Part shown: positions 34,496 through 42,504 of the stretch, one piece after another | How positions within the stretch are numbered: position 1 is the stretch's first letter | How the letters are laid out: each line of letters starts with the position of its first letter | Source of the DNA: Flavobacterium endophyticum | Lineage (GTDB): Bacteria; Bacteroidota; Bacteroidia; Flavobacteriales; Flavobacteriaceae | Direction: 5' to 3' | NCBI RefSeq assembly: GCF_003634455.1 | Contig: NZ_RBLC01000006.1 | Location: 1 to 64,000 of the forward strand | DNA: 64,000 bases | Notes under the pieces: model-generated | What the model was told of the DNA's origin: nothing | The model's database searches: none | The model's input: the letters and a program-made list of their open reading frames with translations, nothing else | Made by a program: the position numbers and the translations under genes

Positions 34496-35395
34496 ATGAA
34501 CAGCATTAAAAGTGTTTTCAGCATCAAGGACTTGGAGAATTTATCGGGCATCAAAGCCCACACCATAAGGATTTGGGAGAAAAGATATAACATTCTAGAA
34601 CCTATGAGGACTACCACAAACATTCGTTTGTATGATGTTGAAAACCTTCAGAAGCTGCTCAATATTACGTTATTGCATAGCCACGGGTATAAGATTTCTA
34701 AAATATCTAAATTCCCGCCTGAAAAAATTCCACAGCTGGTACAAGAAATTGTTTCCGACAAAAGCGCAAAAAACCATGCGATCAATGCCTTCAAAATGGC
34801 AATGATGAATTTTGACCAGACTTTATTTTTTACGACGTATAACGAGCTTCTTTCCGAAAAATCATTCCGCGAAGTCTTCACCGAAATCTTCATTCCGTTG
34901 ATGAATGAGATTGGAATTCTTTGGCAAACCGGAACGATTACGCCTTCACATGAGCATTTTATATCCTACCTTATTCGGCAGAAACTGTTGAGCAGTATCG
35001 AGCAGCTTCAGATTTTAGAACCCGCCAAAAAAGACAAGGTCTTTATACTGTATCTTCCACAAAACGAAATCCATGAGCTTGGACTGATCTATCTCAATTA
35101 TGAAATCCTTTTCCATGGATACAAGACCATTTACCTCGGACAGTCAATTCCAATCGAAAATTTAAAAGACCTGACCAATCTTTTTGACACTACCGTTTTT
35201 GTTAGCTATTGGACGGTCTTTCCCGAAGTTGAAGAAACGGCCAGCTATATAAAAACAATACAGGAAGAAATTTTAACCGATAAAAAATCCGAACTATGGA
35301 TTTTAGGAAAACTGGCCAAGCATATTCCTGCGCAAAACCTCACTTCCCAAATATCCGTATATTTTAGCATGCAGGAAGTCTTAAACAAACTATAA
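34496..35395 (+). CDS. MerR-family B12-binding regulator, CarH-like photoreceptor
   Basis: 299 residues in three parts: MerR helix-turn-helix (about 6-75, SIKDLENLSGIKAHTIRIWE), a helical cobalamin-cap domain (about 90-172) and a B12-binding Rossmann domain (about 180-295). The CarH signature Wx9EH is complete (W143, E153, H154), and E191-I-H193-E-L-G offers the lower-axial His. CarH proteins bind adenosylcobalamin in the dark, repress carotenoid genes and release DNA in light. The residue after W143 is Gln, where Thermus CarH has His132, so the photoproduct may differ. The start at 34496 is set by the -7 element. It precedes crtI by 54 bp. Confidence 0.85.
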   Translation: MNSIKSVFSIKDLENLSGIKAHTIRIWEKRYNILEPMRTTTNIRLYDVENLQKLLNITLLHSHGYKISKISKFPPEKIPQLVQEIVSDKSAKNHAINAFKMAMMNFDQTLFFTTYNELLSEKSFREVFTEIFIPLMNEIGILWQTGTITPSHEHFISYLIRQKLLSSIEQLQILEPAKKDKVFILYLPQNEIHELGLIYLNYEILFHGYKTIYLGQSIPIENLKDLTNLFDTTVFVSYWTVFPEVEETASYIKTIQEEILTDKKSELWILGKLAKHIPAQNLTSQISVYFSMQEVLNKL

Positions 35396-35432
35396 TTATT
35401 TCTTAAAGCCACAATTTTGTTTATCAATTTTA

Positions 35433-35448
35433 TATATTTGTTAAACAA
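35433..35448 (+). promoter_or_regulatory. crtI promoter with palindrome
   Basis: -7 TATATTTG (35433-35440) overlapped by palindrome TTGTTAAACAA (35438-35448), directly before the ATG at 35450. A related half-like TTTTGTTTATCAA lies at 35415-35427. Candidate operator of the adjacent CarH-like regulator. Confidence 0.62.
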
Positions 35449-35449
35449 T

Positions 35450-36913
35450 ATGCATAAAGATATCAAAATTATCGGTTCTGGTTTTTCTGCCTTAGCAGCT
35501 TCTTGCTATTTGGCAAAACAAGGCCATACGGTTACCATTTATGAAAAGAATGCGACTATCGGCGGGCGAGCAAGGCAATTAAAAAGAGAAGGCTTCACAT
35601 TTGATATAGGCCCTACGTGGTATTGGATGCCTGATGTTTTTGAGCGGTTCTTTGCTGATTTCGGTAAAAAACCATCCGATTATTATGAGCTTACAAAGCT
35701 GTCACCGGCGTATCGCGTTTATTTCGGAATCAAGGATTTTGTGACCATAGCAGACAATCTCGACGAAATAGCTTCCACGTTTGAAACGATTGAAAAAGGA
35801 AGCGCAAAACAATTGAGAAGCTTTATGGCAGAAGCCAAAAGCAATTATGATATTGCCATAAAAGATCTCGTGTATCGCCCAGGAGTTTCGCCTTTAGAAT
35901 TGATTACGCCCGAAACGGCAAAAAAAATAGGACAGTTCTTTGGAAACATCTCGAAAGATATTCGGAAGCGGTTCAAAAACAAAAAGCTGATCCAGATACT
36001 GGAATTTCCGGTATTGTTTTTAGGAGCCAAGCCGTCGGATACGCCTTCTTTCTACAGCTTTATGAATTTTGCTGATTTCGGCTTGGGGACTTGGCATCCG
36101 AAAAACGGAATGTATTCGGTGATCTTGGCCATGAAAAAGTTGGCTGAAGAACTCGATGTCGAAATAAATACGAGCTGTACGATTGAAAAGATTATTGTTG
36201 AAAAAGGAAAAGCCCAAGGACTGATCATCAATGGAGAGAAAATAGCAGCAGATATCATCTTAAGCGGCGCTGATTACCATCATACTGAAACGTTGCTAGA
36301 TGAAAAAGACCGAGCCTATACAGAAGACTATTGGGCCAAAAAGACTTTTGCTCCTTCTTCGCTCCTGTTTTATGTAGGTTTTGATAAGAAAATAGAAAAT
36401 GTTGAACACCATACGCTGTTTTTCGATGTAGATTTTGACAGGCATGCCGAGGCAATATATGATAATCCGAAATGGCCTGACGAGCCGTTGTTTTACGCCA
36501 GCTTTCCGTCAAAAACCGATGCGGAAGCAGCGCCTGTAGGAAAAGAAGCAGGAATATTTTTGATTCCGTTAGCCCCAGGAATTGAAGATACCGAAGAATT
36601 GAGAGCAACTTATTTCGAGAAAATCATGAGCCGTTTTGAAAAATTGACGGAGCAAAATGTTAGAAATAGTGTTATATTTAAGGAATCCTTTTGTGTCAAT
36701 GATTTTATAAAGGAATATAATTCGTATAAAGGAAATGCTTACGGATTGGCGAATACGCTTTTTCAGACCGCATTTTTACGCCCAAAACTAAAAAGCCGAA
36801 AAGTAAAGAACCTATATTTTACCGGACAGCTTACCGTTCCAGGCCCAGGAGTTCCTCCTGCATTGATTTCGGGGAAATTAGTTTCTGAATTGATTGATAA
36901 GAATACAGTATAA
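35450..36913 (+). CDS. crtI: Phytoene desaturase
   Basis: Desaturates phytoene to lycopene at the membrane. 487 residues; N-terminal FAD-binding motif IIGSGFSALAASCYLAKQGH...YEKNATIGGRAR, central FDIGPTWYWMPDVFERFF, and the C-terminal carotenoid-oxidoreductase ending LYFTGQLTVPGPGVPPALISGKLVSE. The frame is open upstream to 35417, but the promoter covers that part, so MHKDIKIIG is the start. First gene of crtI-crtB-crtZ. Confidence 0.95.
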   Translation: MHKDIKIIGSGFSALAASCYLAKQGHTVTIYEKNATIGGRARQLKREGFTFDIGPTWYWMPDVFERFFADFGKKPSDYYELTKLSPAYRVYFGIKDFVTIADNLDEIASTFETIEKGSAKQLRSFMAEAKSNYDIAIKDLVYRPGVSPLELITPETAKKIGQFFGNISKDIRKRFKNKKLIQILEFPVLFLGAKPSDTPSFYSFMNFADFGLGTWHPKNGMYSVILAMKKLAEELDVEINTSCTIEKIIVEKGKAQGLIINGEKIAADIILSGADYHHTETLLDEKDRAYTEDYWAKKTFAPSSLLFYVGFDKKIENVEHHTLFFDVDFDRHAEAIYDNPKWPDEPLFYASFPSKTDAEAAPVGKEAGIFLIPLAPGIEDTEELRATYFEKIMSRFEKLTEQNVRNSVIFKESFCVNDFIKEYNSYKGNAYGLANTLFQTAFLRPKLKSRKVKNLYFTGQLTVPGPGVPPALISGKLVSELIDKNTV

Positions 36914-36934
36914 AATTGCAAACCACTACCACTC

Positions 36935-37774
36935 ATGAAAGCTATTTTTGACATCATTTCTTTTGAATGCAGCAGGAACGTAACCAAGTCCTACAGTACT
37001 TCTTTTGCTACGGCCGTAAAGATGCTTTCGCCTACAATCCGTCAGGACATCTACAATATTTATGGTTTCGTGCGTTTTGCCGATGAAATCGTAGACAGCT
37101 TCCATGAGTACGACAAGAATACGCTGTTTGATTTATTCGAAAAAGATCTTTTTCGAGCCTTAGCAGACGGTATCAGCCTGAATCCGGTGCTGAATTCCTT
37201 TCAGCATACCGTAAAAAAATACGATATCCCCCTAGACTTAATTAAAGCTTTTTTGGAAAGCATGAAATTGGATCTGGTAAAGACAGAATACAAAACCGTT
37301 CAAGAATACGAGGAATACATTTACGGTTCTGCTGATGTCGTGGGATTGATGTGCCTGAAGGTTTTTGTAAAAGGTGACACGGCCAAATACGAAGAACTAA
37401 AACAGAGCGCTATGAAATTAGGTTCTGCATTTCAAAAAGTTAATTTCCTGAGAGATCTGAAAGCTGATTTTGAGAATCTGAGCCGTACCTATTTCCCGAA
37501 TACAAACCTCAACAGGCTTGACGAAGCTTCAAAAAACCAAATTATCGCTGATATCGAAAATGATTTCAAATCCGGCTATGAAGGAATCACAAAATTGCCT
37601 TTAGAAGCAAAACTCGGAGTATATACAGCCTACGTCTATTACAAAAAGCTATTGCAGAAGCTAAAGAAAACACCGTCGGCTGAGATAAAAAATGCGCGGA
37701 TTCGTGTTCCAGATTATGAAAAAATTGGCCTTTTCGCCAAATGCTATTTCAGTTATAAGTTGAATATCATATAA
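36935..37774 (+). CDS. crtB: Phytoene synthase
   Basis: Condenses two geranylgeranyl diphosphates to phytoene. 279 residues with the first Asp-rich motif D50-E-I-V-D54 in FVRFADEIVDSF, STSFATAVKML near the start, and the second motif FLRDLKADFE (about 171-180). It is 21 bp after crtI and 11 bp before crtZ, so one transcript. Confidence 0.94.
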   Translation: MKAIFDIISFECSRNVTKSYSTSFATAVKMLSPTIRQDIYNIYGFVRFADEIVDSFHEYDKNTLFDLFEKDLFRALADGISLNPVLNSFQHTVKKYDIPLDLIKAFLESMKLDLVKTEYKTVQEYEEYIYGSADVVGLMCLKVFVKGDTAKYEELKQSAMKLGSAFQKVNFLRDLKADFENLSRTYFPNTNLNRLDEASKNQIIADIENDFKSGYEGITKLPLEAKLGVYTAYVYYKKLLQKLKKTPSAEIKNARIRVPDYEKIGLFAKCYFSYKLNII

Positions 37775-37785
37775 AAGATTTAGTT

Positions 37786-38262
37786 ATGTGGATTCATGTA
37801 TTCGTTTTCATCCTTACTTTCTGCTTCATGGAATTCATGGCATGGTTCAGCCATAAATACATTATGCACGGCTTTCTTTGGAATCTCCATGCCGACCATC
37901 ACAAAAAAGATCATGATTCTTGGTTTGAACGGAATGATGCTTTTTTTATCATCTATGCGGTAATCAGCATCATCTTTTTTCTGCTTTGGCAAAATAACAT
38001 CCTAGAAATCGGATTGGCTATCGGATTGGGCATTTTTGCGTATGGGTGTGCTTATTTCTTGGTACATGATATTTTTATCCACCAAAGGTTCAAGCTGTTC
38101 AGGAATGCCAACAACAGCTATGCAAGAGCCGTGAGAAGGGCGCACAAAATGCACCACAAACATATCGGCAAAGAAGAAGGAGAATGTTTTGGCATGCTCA
38201 TAGTTCCCTTTAAATATTTCAAGCAAGAGTTTCGTAAAAATAAAAAAGCGACCAGATTTTGA
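37786..38262 (+). CDS. crtZ: Beta-carotene hydroxylase
   Basis: Non-haem di-iron membrane hydroxylase that adds 3-hydroxyl groups to beta-carotene rings, giving zeaxanthin. 158 residues, with His clusters H23-KYIM-H28, H35-AD-H38-H39, H94/H99 and H120-KM-H123-H124 as in CrtZ and related sterol-desaturase-like enzymes. The lycopene cyclase needed between CrtI and CrtZ is not in this window. The terminator stem overlaps the stop codon. Confidence 0.92.
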   Translation: MWIHVFVFILTFCFMEFMAWFSHKYIMHGFLWNLHADHHKKDHDSWFERNDAFFIIYAVISIIFFLLWQNNILEIGLAIGLGIFAYGCAYFLVHDIFIHQRFKLFRNANNSYARAVRRAHKMHHKHIGKEEGECFGMLIVPFKYFKQEFRKNKKATRF

Positions 38263-38272
38263 TCGCTTTTTT
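38244..38272 (+). terminator. crt operon terminator
   Basis: AAAAGCGA / TCGCTTTT stem followed by T residues; it spans the crtZ stop codon. Confidence 0.8.
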
Positions 38273-38295
38273 CATTAACTAACTACTAACCTAAT

Positions 38296-38829
38296 TTAAT
38301 TGGGTACCATCTTTTGTAATGGCTTTAGCTGCTCGATATCCAGATCCGCTTTCTTTAATACGGAAAGCATTGTCATGATAGACGTCGGTGTCATGTTATC
38401 TCCAAGAACCCTCACTACCGCAAAGCCGGCGTCATTTTTATTTGCAAAAAGCACAAACTCGTCAATCGCATCGTCTTTGCCGACAAAATAAACAGCACCG
38501 CCTTCTTTCCCAGAATTGACTTTAATCAGTTCCTGATACTTTTCGTTTTTCAAGATGCCTTTGATTTTGGTACGTTCAGTCTCAAATTTAGCCGGATTCT
38601 TTTCATCCGCCTTGAAAGCCAAAATGTTCATCTTTTTCAAAGTCTCAAGCGCCGCATTTTCTTCAGAAGTTACTTTTGCTTTATTCAACTTTAGTATATC
38701 TGTTGTAAGATCAAGAGCAATAAAGTCTTTCGATTCGGTATTCTCTACAAAATATTGTTGCAATGTCGGCTCTGAATTGCAGCTTGCCAACATTAGGCAC
38801 AAAACTGCAAGTAGTGAAAATCTTTTCAT
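38296..38829 (-). CDS. DUF4252 lipoprotein
   Basis: 177 residues; lipobox MLASC then NSEPTLQQYF. The body follows the DUF4252 pattern (helical N-terminal half, then LIKVNSGKEGGAVYFVGKDDAIDEFVLFAN). Third and most divergent of three tandem paralogues, last gene of the ECF operon. Function unknown; DUF4252 genes are typically found beside ECF sigma genes in Bacteroidota. Confidence 0.85.
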   Translation of the reverse strand: MKRFSLLAVLCLMLASCNSEPTLQQYFVENTESKDFIALDLTTDILKLNKAKVTSEENAALETLKKMNILAFKADEKNPAKFETERTKIKGILKNEKYQELIKVNSGKEGGAVYFVGKDDAIDEFVLFANKNDAGFAVVRVLGDNMTPTSIMTMLSVLKKADLDIEQLKPLQKMVPN

Positions 38830-38836
38830 AGTCTGA

Positions 38837-39379
38837 TTATTTTGGACCTTTCGATCCTTTTGGTCCTTTAGAACCTTTTAATCCTTTTTTTAGGGCATCT
38901 CCGCCAGGAAGATTGTCTGTCAATGCCGAAACATCATTAAGGTCGAAATCTCCTTTTAAAGACATCAAGACAGTTTCATCTTTGCCTCCGCCTTCTATAA
39001 ACATCAGCAGTTCCTTAACTTTGGTCGCGCTTCCGCCTGATTTGACATAAATCCTGATGTTTTTGCCACCGTCGTTTACTCTCATGAGCTCTTCCAGCGC
39101 AGCAGATTTAAGATACTTGCTTGAAGTCAGTTTCATATCAGAAGTTATTTTCGGGCTCGATGTCACGAAGACCCTCAAATTATCAAGCTTTTTGACAAGG
39201 CTCATGTATTGCTGCGCCTCTTTGTCGTTGGACTTGACACTTCCCATCATTTCAAACATTTTTTTGTTTACGATAACTGCTGTCACTTCATCGAGCCCAT
39301 CATACTTATCGAAAGCTGACTGCGCAAAAAACACGGACGGCATTAATGCTAGGACTACTGTTATTAAAAACTTCTTCAT
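38837..39379 (-). CDS. DUF4252 protein with a collagen-like tail
   Basis: 180 residues with signal peptide (to FFAQ). Shares FDKYDG, NKKMFEMMG, ELMRVNDGGKNIRIYVKSGG and KELLMFIEGGGKDETVLMSLKGD with the upstream paralogue. Its C-terminus adds GLKGSKGPKGSKGPK, a short run of Gly-x-y triplets rich in Lys and Pro, which is absent from the other two copies. Middle copy of the tandem array. Confidence 0.87.
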   Translation of the reverse strand: MKKFLITVVLALMPSVFFAQSAFDKYDGLDEVTAVIVNKKMFEMMGSVKSNDKEAQQYMSLVKKLDNLRVFVTSSPKITSDMKLTSSKYLKSAALEELMRVNDGGKNIRIYVKSGGSATKVKELLMFIEGGGKDETVLMSLKGDFDLNDVSALTDNLPGGDALKKGLKGSKGPKGSKGPK

Positions 39380-39412
39380 TTTAGTTGTATTTACTTATTT
39401 TGTATGCACTTT

Positions 39413-39892
39413 TTATTTAGACAGAGCGTCTAAGTTGCTCAAGTCGATATCTCCAGTCAGCGAAATTAAGACAGTTTCATCACCTTTCCTATCGCCGCCT
39501 TCTATAAACATAAGCAATTCTTTTACTTTAGAGGATGAATTGCCTGATTTCATATAAATCTGCACATTCTTTCCTTTGTCATTCACTCGTACTAATTCTT
39601 CCAGAGATTCTTTTTTTCTGTAGGCATCAAAAGCTGTTTTCATTTCTGCCGCTTTTTTGATGCTTGAAGTCGAGAACATTTTGAAATTATCAATCTTGTC
39701 AGCCATCTTCATGTATTTTGCCACTTCTTTTTCTTTCACATCGGTCTTGATTTCTCCAAGCATCTCGAATGCTTTTTTATTCACGACTACAGATGTAATG
39801 TCATCTTGACCGTCGAATTTATCAAATGCTGATTGTCCAAAAAATAAGGCTGGAACTAAGGCTAAAGCTAGGGTAACTATAAATTTTGTCAT
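39413..39892 (-). CDS. DUF4252 protein
   Basis: 159 residues with signal peptide (to LFFGQ), no lipobox, so probably periplasmic. It is the closest relative of the 38837 product: FDKFDGQDDITSVVVNKKAFEML and ELVRVNDKGKNVQIYMKSGNS align throughout. It is 5 bp downstream of the anti-sigma-like gene and hence in the same operon. Confidence 0.88.
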   Translation of the reverse strand: MTKFIVTLALALVPALFFGQSAFDKFDGQDDITSVVVNKKAFEMLGEIKTDVKEKEVAKYMKMADKIDNFKMFSTSSIKKAAEMKTAFDAYRKKESLEELVRVNDKGKNVQIYMKSGNSSSKVKELLMFIEGGDRKGDETVLISLTGDIDLSNLDALSK

Positions 39893-39897
39893 TTTTT

Positions 39898-40350
39898 CTA
39901 ATTTTTAAATATTAAATCTTTTGAATCTTGGTACTCTTTAACGTATTGCATGCTTTCAACGCCTACATTCACGTTCTTTGACAACAGGTTCAGTGCTTTT
40001 TGGGTTTCCTCAAATGCCTTTTCAGGATCATTATAGGTACCTAAATCTTCACTTTGATTGATGCTTCGATTGTAGAATGTAAACATTCCCAGCAAAATCA
40101 CAACAGATGCTGCAATAGAAAGCCACGCCACTTTTTGTGTCTTAGATTTTAGTGGAATCTTTTGCTCAAACTTTTGCTCTTTCGCTGAAGAGAAATAGCC
40201 AAACATTGCCTTATACTGTTCTAGATGCTGCGCAACATCTGCAGACGAAAAATAAAGTTTTAATTCATTTTCCTCGGCAATAGAGGTTTCTCCCTCAAAG
40301 TATTTTTCTAATAATAATTCTATTCTGTTTTCTTTTCTATCCAATTCCAT
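39898..40350 (-). CDS. Probable anti-sigma factor
   Basis: 150 residues. The N-terminal 65 residues are predicted helical and cytoplasmic (LLEKYFEGETSIAEENELKLYF), one membrane helix spans about 74-93, and a short periplasmic part follows. No zinc-binding HxxxCxxC motif is present. It overlaps the sigma gene by 14 bp, which, with the topology, supports an anti-sigma role. Confidence 0.75.
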   Translation of the reverse strand: MELDRKENRIELLLEKYFEGETSIAEENELKLYFSSADVAQHLEQYKAMFGYFSSAKEQKFEQKIPLKSKTQKVAWLSIAASVVILLGMFTFYNRSINQSEDLGTYNDPEKAFEETQKALNLLSKNVNVGVESMQYVKEYQDSKDLIFKN

Positions 40351-40846
40351 AACTGTGTGTTTTTGTCATAAATTCTCTAATCGTCTTCCTTGCTCTTGAA
40401 AGCGCAACTCGCACTGCGGTTTCATTCATATCCATCATTTTGGCAATTTCTTCAAATTCATATTGTTCAATATCCCGAAACTGAACGATCATCCTTTGCT
40501 GTTCGGGCAACTCGTTGATAATCTTTTCGACCCAGGTTAAGCTGTCTGAATCTTCAAGCTGTTGCTGCATCAAGGGCTGCCGGTCTGTAAAATTATTATG
40601 CACGATCTGCAGGTTTCCGGCTCTTTTTGATTTCAATTGGTCTAAGCAATAATTTTTTGTAATTGTCATGGCAAAGGCTTCAACGCTGTTGTATTTGTCC
40701 AATCCCTGTTTCTTATCCCAAAGCTTGACCAAAACTTCTTGTGTCGCATCTTCAGCTTCTTCTGTGCTAACGAGCAATCGCTTTGCCAGCCTAAAGACTT
40801 TATCCTTAAAAGGAGCTATAAGATTTACAAACTCAACTTGGTTCAT
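40337..40846 (-). CDS. ECF-type RNA polymerase sigma factor
   Basis: 169 residues: region 2 (LLVSTEEAEDATQEVLVKLWDKK, then AFAMTITKNYCLDQLKSKR) and region 4 (LPEQQRMIVQFRDIEQYEFEEIAKMMDMNETAVRVALSRARKT, in full in the frame). First gene of a five-gene operon with its anti-sigma-like partner and three DUF4252 genes. A promoter of ECF type lies upstream, so it is likely autoregulated. Confidence 0.93.
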   Translation of the reverse strand: MNQVEFVNLIAPFKDKVFRLAKRLLVSTEEAEDATQEVLVKLWDKKQGLDKYNSVEAFAMTITKNYCLDQLKSKRAGNLQIVHNNFTDRQPLMQQQLEDSDSLTWVEKIINELPEQQRMIVQFRDIEQYEFEEIAKMMDMNETAVRVALSRARKTIREFMTKTHSYGIG

Positions 40847-40879
40847 TGTGACGTTTTAATTGGTCGGTTATATAATCAA

Positions 40880-40904
40880 GACGAAGCACTTTATTTTTTG
40901 TTAC
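40880..40904 (-). promoter_or_regulatory. Candidate ECF promoter of the DUF4252 operon
   Basis: Minus strand GTAAC (40904-40900), 16-bp spacer, CGTCTTGATT (CGTC at 40883-40880). GTAAC/CGTC is a typical ECF -35/-10 pair. The leader to the start codon is about 33 nt. Confidence 0.55.
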
Positions 40905-40981
40905 AATAAAAATTGAAAATAAGACTAAAACCTCTAAATTTACGTTAATAAAAATTACGACCTCTATAAGATACCGTATTT

Positions 40982-42436
40982 ATGAAAAAGAAATTCAGCC
41001 TTGCAATCCTTTTATTCATTGGGATTTCTACCTTTTTTGCCTGTCAAGATGACCTTGACGACATCGAAGTTCCAACCGAATTAAAAATTAACGATTTTAT
41101 CTGGAAAGGATTAAATTTATATTATTACTGGCAAGCGGATGTACCTGATTTGTCGGATAGCCGATTTGCCAATCAAGGCGAATTGAATGCTTTTCTTTAT
41201 AATCACGAATCGCCAGAAGATTTGTTCTACGGCTTGTTGAATAATTATCCAACTACAGACCGATTCAGCGTCATTTTTAGCGATTATACCGTTTTAGAAG
41301 GCGTCTTGACCGGAAATACATCCAACGACGGAGTCGATTACCAATTATTAAGAAAATCGGAAGGCTCTAACGAAGTCTTCGGCTGGGTACGTTATATCAT
41401 TCCCAACTCGGATGCGGCTTCTAAAGACATTCGCCGTGGTGATATCTTCTACGCTGTGAACGGAACTCCGCTGACCGTTTCTAATTATAGAGATTTGCTT
41501 GCCGATCAGACCTACACTTTAAATCTGGCGGATTATGACGGCGGAAACATCACGCCAAATTCGCGTTCGGTAGCCTTGACGAAGACTACTATTGCAGAAA
41601 ATCCGATCTTGATCAATAAAGTTCTTACCTATGACACGCATAAAATAGGCTACCTATTATATAATGGTTTTTATGGGGAATACGACACGAACCTGAATGC
41701 TGCATTCGGGCAGTTCAGGACGGAAGGCGTAACCGATTTGGTTTTAGACCTACGTTATAATTCTGGAGGCGCTGTCAAATCTGCGGCCTATCTTGCCAGC
41801 ATGATTACGGGACAATTTAACGGACAGGTTTTTGCAAAACAGCAATGGAATGCCAAGATCGAAGATTACTTTGCCGATAACGACCCAGAACAGCTGATCA
41901 ACCGATTCTCAAACAGTATCGGAAATAGCCCGATCAACAGCTTGAATCTTACTAAAGTATATGTGCTGACTTCTAAAAGCACGGCTTCGGCGAGCGAATT
42001 GGTTATCAACGGACTGAAACCGCACATTGAGGTTGTGCAAATCGGAGATGTAACGACTGGAAAAAATGTCGGTTCGGTTACCTTATATGATTCGCCATCC
42101 TTTGGAAAACAAGGACGTACTAATCGCCATAAATATGCCATGCAGCCGATCTGCTTTAAGATTGTAAATTCGACAGGATTCGGCGATTACCAAAACGGAC
42201 TGACTCCAACAACTCCATTCGTTGAAAATCTTGGAAACTTAGGAGTGCTTGGCGATGCAACAGAACCTCTTTTGAGCACAGCTATTGCTCAAATTACAGG
42301 CGTTGGCAGAAGAACCATGCAGCATCCGGATAAAATCTACGAACACTTTAAAGACAGGAAGTCGATGCAGCGCTTCGGTACTGAAATGTATATCGACAAA
42401 GTTCCAGATGGAATCACAGACTTCTTTAAATTCTAA
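40982..42436 (+). CDS. S41-family C-terminal-processing-type peptidase, lipoprotein
   Basis: 484 residues; lipobox TFFAC followed by QDDLDD (acidic, possible surface-export signal). A PDZ-like segment (about 120-200, SDAASKDIRRGDIFYAVNGTPL) precedes the S41 core: TDLVLDLRYNSGGAVKSAAYLA and the nucleophile motif TSKSTASASELVINGL (around residue 335). Family members cut C-terminal tails of envelope proteins. Monocistronic. Confidence 0.92.
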   Translation: MKKKFSLAILLFIGISTFFACQDDLDDIEVPTELKINDFIWKGLNLYYYWQADVPDLSDSRFANQGELNAFLYNHESPEDLFYGLLNNYPTTDRFSVIFSDYTVLEGVLTGNTSNDGVDYQLLRKSEGSNEVFGWVRYIIPNSDAASKDIRRGDIFYAVNGTPLTVSNYRDLLADQTYTLNLADYDGGNITPNSRSVALTKTTIAENPILINKVLTYDTHKIGYLLYNGFYGEYDTNLNAAFGQFRTEGVTDLVLDLRYNSGGAVKSAAYLASMITGQFNGQVFAKQQWNAKIEDYFADNDPEQLINRFSNSIGNSPINSLNLTKVYVLTSKSTASASELVINGLKPHIEVVQIGDVTTGKNVGSVTLYDSPSFGKQGRTNRHKYAMQPICFKIVNSTGFGDYQNGLTPTTPFVENLGNLGVLGDATEPLLSTAIAQITGVGRRTMQHPDKIYEHFKDRKSMQRFGTEMYIDKVPDGITDFFKF

Positions 42437-42455
42437 ATTCATCATTTATAACAAA

Positions 42456-42486
42456 TAAAAAAGGCTTCCGTTTGGAAGCCTTTTTA
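42456..42486. terminator. Bidirectional terminator
   Basis: Stem AAAAGGCTTCC / GGAAGCCTTTT with GTTT loop, between the convergent S41 gene and the B12 operon. Confidence 0.92.
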
Positions 42487-42504
42487 GTATGCAATTATAA
42501 TCGA

